NCBI GenBank assembly: GCA_003116975.1
Contig: BGKB01000512.1
Coordinates: forward strand, 1-64,000
Length of the DNA: 64,000 nt
Direction of reading: 5' to 3'
From: Aurantiochytrium sp. KH105
Taxonomy: Eukaryota; Sar; Bigyra; Thraustochytrida; Thraustochytriidae
The position numbers and the translations under genes were made by a program. A model generated the notes under the pieces. That model had not been told where the DNA came from and ran no database searches. It worked only from the letters and a program-made list of their open reading frames with translations. Shown one piece after another: positions 57,872-64,000 of the stretch; the first letter of the stretch is position 1, and each line of letters opens with the position of its first letter.

Positions 57872-60313
57872 ATGGCAGGCGCCGGCGGCGGCGATCTTCG
57901 CGACGGCGTAAACGTTCCGTACGAGCTCTTGCAATGGTCTCAATCCGATGACGCCAAGGCCGTCGCAGAGAAGATCCGTGGCAAGACAGATGCCACGGCG
58001 ATTGACCTCGTCAGCGCCCGCCCGGGCAAGGCGAGTTTCCAGATCTCGGCCGCGTCCGCAGACTGTTTGAGAGCCGCGCGGTCTTTGCTGGAGACGCACC
58101 TCTCGTTCCAAATCGAGTACCAGCAGCGAAAGCAGCAGACGGAGAAAATGGAAGAGGACCTCCGCGCGACCAATGCCGAGTTCGAGACCGGCCAGCGCGT
58201 AGAATTCTCTGTCCCAGAAAACCTAATTGGTCTCGTTATTGGAAAAGGTGGTGCGCGCGTGACCAAGGTCAAGGAAGATACTGGCGTGGAGCGCATCATC
58301 GTGGACGCTCGCACGCGCGTCGTCCGAATTCGCGGACGCGACCCGGAAGCTGTGCGCCGTGCGCGCGACATGCTCGAGTACGAAGAGATTGCGCTTCCGC
58401 TGCAACCCGGTCAGCCCCGAACGATTATTGGCGAGCGCGGCCGAAACATTGCGGAGATCATGCGCAAGTCTGGCTGCGTGAATATTATGGTGGAAAAGGA
58501 CAGGTTTTTGCGCATTGTTGGTACCAAAAAGGCGGTGCAGCTCGCGCAAGATCTCGTCGAGACTCAACTTGAATACGAACAGAAAATGTCTTCTCTCCGC
58601 GTGAACGAGGCAAATATTCAACGCCAGCTCTCCGCAATTGATGCCAACTACCGCGACTTTGCTGGGCACAATGGTCCCCGTTCACGACAGCAGCAGCGCA
58701 GAGATGGCTTTCAGAGCTCGGCCGACGACGCCAGTCACCGCAGCCGTGGCTCCGGCTCGTCCTCGGTCAAGGTGACCGAACTCGCGACCACCATCAAGAA
58801 CAACACCAATAACAACAAAACCAAAATGGAGCATCAGCACGGGTCCAAGAACAACAATGTCGCAAACAACAAGGCCCCAAAGGCTGGAACGTCTGCCGCT
58901 GTACGTGGGGCAGGCCAGCCGCAGCCCCCCAAGCAAGCGCAGTCTCAGCAACCTGTTCGCGACGACGCAACAACAGCAACGAAGGATAAGGTGGTTCAGC
59001 CAGCACGCGCCAACCCATCGAGTTCTAACAACAACAAGAAAAAGAAAAAGGCTGTCGCTGCCGCTGTCGCTACCACTGCCGCTGCCGCTGCGAACCCATC
59101 AAGCGAGTCGAAGGGGGCTGCTACAGCCACGAACGAAAACGGAGGAAAAGCCAAAGCAAGCAAACCTTCTTCGGACAAGAACACATCGCAGCAGGAGAAG
59201 GGGGCAAAACCACAAATTAAGAAGGCGGAGTCAGCGACGACCTCTGGTCCGACAAAGTCGACAAAAGCATCCAAGAATAAGTCCAAGGCCAACAAGGCTG
59301 CTGCTACGCAGGAGGCAAACGAGGGCAAAACCACCACGGAAGCAAAACCACCCGTTCCTGCAAGCAGCAAGGCAACCGTGCCAAAACCTGCTTCTGAACC
59401 CAAGGAAAAGAAGCAGACCTCGACAAAGGAGACCACCAATGCGTCTTCGGAATTGGAAAAGGAAAAGACACAGGAGCAAATCCCCTCAAAAGCATCAAAG
59501 TCGAGGGCGAAGAGAAAGCAACAGCGTAAGCAAGCGGCTGCCGCTGCGCCCGCGGCAACGACCTCTTCGGAGTCAACATCCAGCACTACGCCGGCAAGTG
59601 ACGCGAAGGCACCCAAGGCCTCCGCGAAGAAAGCCCCTTCCTCTTCGTCTTCCTCGTCCTCGTCTGTCTCCGCTTCGGAGCCAAAAGCTGCAAAAGCTAC
59701 TGCGAAATCTGCAAATGGTTCGAAATCCAAGGCCGTCAATGGTGAAACGAAGTCAAAGAAACAGCAAAAATCGCAACAAGGGGAAACGGCAAAGTCCAGC
59801 AAACAACCAGAAGCGCAATCTCCGCAGTCTGAAAAGAGTGCCGCTCCTCCTGCTGCCGTTCCTGCTCCTGGTCCTGCTCCGCAGCAACAAAAGGCGTCCG
59901 TATCGTCCAAGGGAAAACGCGGCGGTAAAAATAAGAGCAAAGCTGCGGCAGATGCGACTGGCGAGGCGTCCAAGTCGTCTGCTCCCTCGGAGGAGGTGCC
60001 GGCACCCGTTGCCCCGGTTCTTGAAAAGCAGCAGGAGCGGGGCCAGCCCACAGGGCCCAGCACCAAGCCCAAGCGAAACAACAATAAGGCCAAGGGGTCG
60101 AACAAGCAGAAACCCGTAACCTCCTCTGTCAAAGATGCCCCTGCTGAGAACGTAGGCCCTAATAAGGCCACCGAGCAGCCGAACACCTTGCGCTCGCAGC
60201 AGCCCAGCAAGAAGCAGGCCCCAAAGCAGAAAGCGCCGAGTGCAGCGGTGACAAAAGAGACCATTCCCAGTGCTGACCCTGGTCCAAAGCAAGAGGAGAA
60301 AACCAAAGCCTAA
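57872..60313 (+). CDS. FMR1/FXR-like tandem KH-domain RNA-binding protein
   Basis: 813 aa from ATG 57872. Residues about 30-85 may be a degenerate KH0. Residues about 110-170 are KH1 (VEFSVPENLIGLVIGKGGARVTKVKEDTGV), with GKGG as the GxxG loop. Residues about 175-240 are KH2 (TIIGERGRNIAEIMRKSGCVNIMVE), with GERG. The following helix VNEANIQRQLSAID matches the piece after KH2 in FMRP/FXR proteins, and the order and spacing are those of the FXR family. The N-terminal Tudor (Agenet) pair of animal FMRP is absent. From residue about 270 on, the protein is a 540-residue disordered tail rich in Lys, Ala, Ser, Gln and Pro, with Asn-rich tracts. It probably binds mRNA in the cytosol and may form condensates. 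Single exon. Confidence 0.85.
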   Translation: MAGAGGGDLRDGVNVPYELLQWSQSDDAKAVAEKIRGKTDATAIDLVSARPGKASFQISAASADCLRAARSLLETHLSFQIEYQQRKQQTEKMEEDLRATNAEFETGQRVEFSVPENLIGLVIGKGGARVTKVKEDTGVERIIVDARTRVVRIRGRDPEAVRRARDMLEYEEIALPLQPGQPRTIIGERGRNIAEIMRKSGCVNIMVEKDRFLRIVGTKKAVQLAQDLVETQLEYEQKMSSLRVNEANIQRQLSAIDANYRDFAGHNGPRSRQQQRRDGFQSSADDASHRSRGSGSSSVKVTELATTIKNNTNNNKTKMEHQHGSKNNNVANNKAPKAGTSAAVRGAGQPQPPKQAQSQQPVRDDATTATKDKVVQPARANPSSSNNNKKKKKAVAAAVATTAAAAANPSSESKGAATATNENGGKAKASKPSSDKNTSQQEKGAKPQIKKAESATTSGPTKSTKASKNKSKANKAAATQEANEGKTTTEAKPPVPASSKATVPKPASEPKEKKQTSTKETTNASSELEKEKTQEQIPSKASKSRAKRKQQRKQAAAAAPAATTSSESTSSTTPASDAKAPKASAKKAPSSSSSSSSSVSASEPKAAKATAKSANGSKSKAVNGETKSKKQQKSQQGETAKSSKQPEAQSPQSEKSAAPPAAVPAPGPAPQQQKASVSSKGKRGGKNKSKAAADATGEASKSSAPSEEVPAPVAPVLEKQQERGQPTGPSTKPKRNNNKAKGSNKQKPVTSSVKDAPAENVGPNKATEQPNTLRSQQPSKKQAPKQKAPSAAVTKETIPSADPGPKQEEKTKA

Positions 60314-60449
60314 CTTGCCGCCCTCTCGTCGAAAATTCAAAAAGGAAACCTATTGCTTCTTTTGTTTCTTGATGCATCTGCCCTCAAAAAAATTATGATT
60401 TACAAGCAAGGAATCCTTGCAATGTGTCACGTTCTTGTCCGGCTACCAC
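60314..60449. other. Short convergent gap
   Basis: 136 bp separates the stop of the KH gene from the stop of the RNF113-like gene; the 3' UTRs must overlap or be very short. Confidence 0.6.
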
Positions 60450-61403
60450 TTATGTGTTTGCGATGATCTCGTCAGCGGCATTGAAAATCCCCTTGGTCGG
60501 TTTCCCGCAAACAGCACAGCGACCACTCTTGGCGTTGTGCGCAAATGCGCACTTGCGACAAAAGTAGTGTCCACAGAGCGTAACGACTGGCTTGGTGAAA
60601 GGTTGGCGACACAAATGGCAGGCAAAGGGAATATCCCGTTTCCGCTTCTTTCCACCGCTCGCATCCGCGTCAGCCGCTTCGTCTTCGTCGTCTCCAAGTA
60701 TGCCTGCCCGCAAATCGTCCTTTCGCTTCCGCTCCGAAAGTTGCCACTCTTTCTCTAGCTCCCAGCCAGACTTGTAGTCGCCTCGGTCATGAATGAACTT
60801 GCAACTGTCACCAAAGCCACAGTATCCCGTCTCCTTGTAATCTTTGCAGACATCAGGTTGGTAGTCCATCATGACAGTGGTCTTGATATTGGCTGTGGCG
60901 CTTCGCGGGCCATAGCGACCTGTTGGCTTTTTAGTTTTCAACATACGTTCCTCCTCTTCTTGTTTCTCTTGCTCTTGCAACTTTTCTGACTCAGATTTAA
61001 CAGACACGGTCTGCTCCTGCGCTTCGCGTAAAGCGTGGCCTGTGACGGCTGGTTTTCCAGAGCTCGCCGACACGCTTCCTGCGCCCGCGCTAGCCCTTTT
61101 ATTTCCGCCCAGTTTACTCACAGGGACCAGCACCGCGCCGTCATCGTCATCGTCATCGTCATCCTCGTTGGAGGCTGTCTTCGTAGCCGGCCCTCTCAGC
61201 TCGCCCGCTTGCAGCAGCGGCGGTGACCTCGAGCCTGTTGTGGCGAGTTTGTTCCCAGGTCCGTCGTCTTCGTCTGCGCGGCCGGAGCGGCGATCCTGAC
61301 TCGCGTCTTCGCGCGCTTCGTTTGCTAGCGAGAATGCGCGACTCCCGCTGCCACTGGCGTCCGTCGCGCCCTCGCGCGCGCGCTTCCTGCGCTTCTTGAA
61401 CAT
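60450..61403 (-). CDS. RNF113A/CWC24 spliceosome-associated E3 (CCCH zinc finger plus RING)
   Basis: 317 aa from ATG 61403. A basic N-terminus (MFKKRRKRAREG) and an acidic middle lead to KKPTGRYGPRSATANIKTTVMMDYQPDVCKDYKETGYCGFGDSCKFIHDR, with a single CCCH finger, C-x8-C-x5-C-x3-H. GWELEKEW follows. A RING then runs FACHLCRQPFTKPVVTLCGHYFCRKCA...CAVCGKPT. This is exactly the order in yeast Cwc24 and human RNF113A, which join the spliceosome before catalysis. Length fits (human 343 aa). Divergent from the MutS gene, start to start 169 bp. Confidence 0.96.
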   Translation of the reverse strand: MFKKRRKRAREGATDASGSGSRAFSLANEAREDASQDRRSGRADEDDGPGNKLATTGSRSPPLLQAGELRGPATKTASNEDDDDDDDDGAVLVPVSKLGGNKRASAGAGSVSASSGKPAVTGHALREAQEQTVSVKSESEKLQEQEKQEEEERMLKTKKPTGRYGPRSATANIKTTVMMDYQPDVCKDYKETGYCGFGDSCKFIHDRGDYKSGWELEKEWQLSERKRKDDLRAGILGDDEDEAADADASGGKKRKRDIPFACHLCRQPFTKPVVTLCGHYFCRKCAFAHNAKSGRCAVCGKPTKGIFNAADEIIANT

Positions 61404-61572
61404 CGCGCAGCCGATAGATGCTTCAACTCGAGTCTGCTGCCCAGGCCAAGCGAGAGCTCGACGCTCGAAGAATTTTTTATTTAGAAAAAAAACTGGTTAC
61501 GGTTAGGCCGAGTCCCGGCAGCGCTCCCGATGAAGCCACCAAACAAAGTCTTTCTCGTTGAAGACGACCGTC
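61404..61572. promoter_or_regulatory. Compact divergent promoter of the RNF113-like and MutS genes
   Basis: 169 bp between two start codons on opposite strands. It has an AT-rich block (61467-61495) with TTTTTTATTTAG. No specific binding site can be named. A bidirectional promoter is inferred from spacing only. Confidence 0.5.
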
Positions 61573-64000
61573 ATGATGCGCGCGCCAGGCCGCGGGGCTG
61601 CGCGCGCTGCGCTGCGGAGATGGCCGCGCGCTCCGTGGACACCTGCGTGGACGGCTTTCGCACCAAGCAGAGCAAGGTCGGCAGCAGCAGCAGTGGCAGA
61701 AGCATCGACCTCGACCTCGGCATCGGCATCGACCTCGGCATCGACGTCGACCCTGACCCCAACCCGAACCGAGTCGACGACAACGAGGAAAGTGAAAAAG
61801 TCTGCCCGCAAAGCGACAAAGACGGCAGCGACTCGCAGGGGAAGAAAATCTCAAAAGCTTTCCCCTGTTGAGGCTGTTCTGAAGCTACAAGAAGAGGAGA
61901 AGGAGAGGATACGAGCAGAGGCGCGCCGCGAGAAGGCCCTGGCCAAGCCAATTCTAGCGCAATTTCTCGAGCTCAAGGAAGAGCTCCCAGACCACCTCAT
62001 CCTATTTCGCATGGGCGATTTCTACGAATGCTTCTTCGACGACGCCAAAACTGTTTCTGAACTCTTGCAAATCACCTTGGGCAGGCGGTACAATGAGTAC
62101 ATGTGCGGCATCCCGCACACTGTTTTAAATCGCTACTTGCAGCAGGTGCTCGACAAAAAGGTACGAGTCGCCGTCTGCGAACAGCACAAGGACATGAAAA
62201 AGGACAGCGAAAAGTCAACGGTAATGATTCGAGAAATACGACGCATCCTCACACCAGGGACCGTGACAGATGAGGAGTTTCTCAGTTCAAGCGAACCAAG
62301 CTATCTGGTTTCCATCGCCTCCGACGGCAAACGTTCCAAGCCATCCTTTGGTCTTGTTCAAATGGATCTCTCTACGGGCGAAATTGCGCTTGCACCTCTT
62401 GGTTCGGAAAAGGAACTCGAGTTCAATCTCTCCCGCTTCTCCGCCAAAGAAGTCATCCTCTCGCGTGAGCTCGCGGGCATTCCCGTGCTTGCTGTAGATG
62501 AAGGTATTCGCAATCGATTGCCGACTTCCAGTGACGATAGCTGCGATGCCGATTACATCTTTCATGTGCAACCATACGAGCTCGATGCAATTCGTTGCCC
62601 ATCTCTGGGTAACTGCTGCGTGTCTTTTCGGCCCGAGGAAAGCTTTCACGACGACAATCTCGACTCGATCTTAGAGCAGACGGCTGCGCACGATCTCGTA
62701 CCGCTCGATCTCATGACTACGGCGGAACGTCGCGCGCTTGCTGGAGCTCTCGAGTATGGCAAATTTGTCCTGCGCGACACGACGCCGCACATCTCCGTGT
62801 GTCAGCGCAACGACTTTCTTAGTGCGCGTGCTTCAGCCATGGAGATCGATCCGGCTGCGCTCAAGAGCCTCGAAGTGCTGCAAACAGTGACAGGCAGAAA
62901 GCGCGGATCCTTGCTGCACACCGTGGACCGCACGATTACGCCTGGCGGCTCGCGTCTCCTTGCCACAAATCTGCGAGCGCCTTACATCGACGGGGATCAC
63001 ATCCAGGCGCGTCACGACGCCGTAGAGTTCCTGCAGGCCTCAATCGAGGCTCGTCACATTATTTCAGACCACCTCGGTCTCCTCGCAGATTCACACCGGA
63101 GCTTGCAGCGAATCGTCGATTCAACGTGGCTTAAACGGGACCTTGCCGTCCTTGCGATCGCTTTGCATCAAGCGAGCGCTCTTGCCGACGAACTGTGGCC
63201 GTTGCTGAGCGAGCTAGATCCTGCCGAGCCCTTCGCTGACTCTGCCCTGGCGTTGCCGTCGTCGGCCGCCGAACTGCCCACCTCCTCACTGCTCACAAGT
63301 GTCGAGCGAATTCGGACGCTGCGCTCCTCGCACGCCGATCTCTTTGACGCCTTTGACCGCGGCCTCGTAATTGAGCCCATCGAGTTGGCCTTTACCAAGA
63401 GCGACGCACTCGACGAGTTCGCTACCGAAATGGCTGAGGAGCACGAGAATGAGGATGGTTTGCTTCATCTCGTGCCTGGTGATATCCAACGAGGGTATTC
63501 CGAAGAACTCGACATAGCACGCGAGCTTAAGTGGGACAAGCGCGGCATTGTTCAGAAAAAGGAGCAAGAGTTCAAGGAGCGCTTCAAGGTTGAGCAGCTG
63601 AAAATAGGCATGCGTCGCAACGGCATGCTCTACATTGAAGTGCCTGCAAAGGAAGCCAAGCACATGGATAAGCTGCCCGAGCTTCGCAAACTGCAAGAGC
63701 TACGCGGTCGCTCACGGTTCCGCCATCAGGAACTGAACAATCTGGAGGTCGATATGCTTCGTGCAGCAGACAAGGTCGCTGCGCTCGAATCCGCCATCAC
63801 AAAGAAACTGGTTTCGCAGGTGCGCATGAATGCAGTGAGGATTCGTGAGATTGCAGAAGCTCTCGCAGAGATTGACGTGGTCAACAGTTTTGCGGTCTTG
63901 GCCGAAGACATGAACCTGGTGCGACCTATGATCGTGGACGCCCCCGTTGCTCACGTTTCCCAGGGTCGACACCTTGTCGTGGAGAGCCAAAGTCGCGGGT
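61573..64000 (+). CDS. Organelle-targeted MutS1-type DNA mismatch repair protein, 5' part
   Basis: Starts at ATG 61573, the first after in-frame stops; open for 809 codons to the window edge. Residues 1-50 are Arg/Ala/Trp/Pro-rich without acidic residues, as in a mitochondrial presequence, followed by a Ser/Thr-repeat and Lys-rich spacer to about residue 96. MutS domain I starts with ILFRMGDFYECFFDDAK; F150 and E152 are the Phe-x-Glu mismatch-reading pair. YMCGIPHTVLNRYLQQ and KVRVAVCEQHKD, RILTPGTVTDE, MEIDPAALKSLEVLQT and LLHTVDRTITPGGSRLLATNLRAP are the bacterial-MutS signatures of domains I and III. The ATPase part lies beyond 64000. It is closer to bacterial MutS1 than to nuclear MSH6. 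It should guard the mitochondrial genome. Confidence 0.93.
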   Translation, partial: MMRAPGRGAARAALRRWPRAPWTPAWTAFAPSRARSAAAAVAEASTSTSASASTSASTSTLTPTRTESTTTRKVKKSARKATKTAATRRGRKSQKLSPVEAVLKLQEEEKERIRAEARREKALAKPILAQFLELKEELPDHLILFRMGDFYECFFDDAKTVSELLQITLGRRYNEYMCGIPHTVLNRYLQQVLDKKVRVAVCEQHKDMKKDSEKSTVMIREIRRILTPGTVTDEEFLSSSEPSYLVSIASDGKRSKPSFGLVQMDLSTGEIALAPLGSEKELEFNLSRFSAKEVILSRELAGIPVLAVDEGIRNRLPTSSDDSCDADYIFHVQPYELDAIRCPSLGNCCVSFRPEESFHDDNLDSILEQTAAHDLVPLDLMTTAERRALAGALEYGKFVLRDTTPHISVCQRNDFLSARASAMEIDPAALKSLEVLQTVTGRKRGSLLHTVDRTITPGGSRLLATNLRAPYIDGDHIQARHDAVEFLQASIEARHIISDHLGLLADSHRSLQRIVDSTWLKRDLAVLAIALHQASALADELWPLLSELDPAEPFADSALALPSSAAELPTSSLLTSVERIRTLRSSHADLFDAFDRGLVIEPIELAFTKSDALDEFATEMAEEHENEDGLLHLVPGDIQRGYSEELDIARELKWDKRGIVQKKEQEFKERFKVEQLKIGMRRNGMLYIEVPAKEAKHMDKLPELRKLQELRGRSRFRHQELNNLEVDMLRAADKVAALESAITKKLVSQVRMNAVRIREIAEALAEIDVVNSFAVLAEDMNLVRPMIVDAPVAHVSQGRHLVVESQSRG

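Noticed and set aside
58996-60306. 436-codon minus-strand frame rich in Phe/Leu/Cys, membrane-like
   Set aside because: Antisense of the Lys/Ala/Ser-rich tail of the KH protein; hydrophobicity is a complement artefact.

Overview
This window looks like nuclear DNA of a heterotrophic stramenopile, most probably a thraustochytrid or other labyrinthulomycete. Evidence for a eukaryote: spliceosomal introns, a nuclear tRNA-Phe, RPB4, EAF6, an RNF113/CWC24 splicing factor, a glycine-cleavage H protein with an N-terminal targeting region, BBS7 and SSNA1 (so the cell makes flagella). Evidence for the stramenopile guess: a temptin-type DSDGDG domain, a WRKY19-like C/H-repeat protein, a eukaryotic UDP-galactopyranose mutase and a PTEN-type formin. 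The lineage is inference from gene content; no species can be named. About 24 protein genes and one tRNA are supported. Seventeen of the protein genes are single open frames inside the window, and seven have one short intron each (105-404 bp). Five of the seven donors read GTACGT rather than GTAAGT.

Layout. 1-2424 (-): 5' part of a formin with a catalytically dead PTEN domain. 3014-7335 (-): SLO/BK-type K+ channel with one intron. 8716-10596 (+): membrane-anchored beta-propeller. 12097-13371 (+): three-domain gelsolin/severin. 13861-15543 (-): ten C/H-repeat WRKY19-like protein. 16018-16090 (+): tRNA-Phe(GAA). 16523-19024 (+): membrane-anchored UDP-galactopyranose mutase with an extra C-terminal module. 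19868-21238 (-): multi-pass RING-H2 E3 ligase. 22965-23342 (+) and 23658-25769 (+): unknown proteins. 26482-27350 (+): GCSH. 28236-28679 (+): RPB4. 29191-31620 (-): BBS7. 34758-35504 (+): unknown two-TM protein. 36177-36977 (+): protein with a Cdc37-like N-terminus and a CS-like domain. 37059-38393 (-): class III CoA-transferase. 39100-40353 (+): DUF707-type Golgi glycosyltransferase-like protein. 41025-44351 (+): LRR protein with a NEL-type E3 ubiquitin ligase domain. 47183-49618 (+): unknown. 50126-53313 (+): temptin-Kua desaturase-cytochrome b5-molybdopterin oxidoreductase fusion. 54003-54477 (-): SSNA1. 55576-56182 (-): EAF6. 56438-57274 (-): unknown. 57872-60313 (+): FMR1/FXR-like KH protein. 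60450-61403 (-): RNF113/CWC24. 61573 to the right edge (+): organelle-targeted bacterial-type MutS.

The genes do not form one pathway; this is ordinary eukaryotic gene order with mixed strands. Themes recur: cytoskeleton and cilium (formin, gelsolin, BBS7, SSNA1), glycan synthesis (UGM, DUF707), ubiquitin (RING-H2, NEL), and chromatin/RNA (RPB4, EAF6, CWC24, KH protein). The long non-coding stretches are GC-rich and full of short tandem repeats, especially pentanucleotide arrays upstream of start codons.

The two most novel items are the NEL-type (IpaH/SspH-like) E3 ligase encoded in what looks like a eukaryotic chromosome, and the four-module fusion at 50126-53313 that joins a temptin-like domain, a plasmanylethanolamine-desaturase-like (Kua) membrane domain, cytochrome b5 and a sulfite-oxidase-type Mo domain in one polypeptide.
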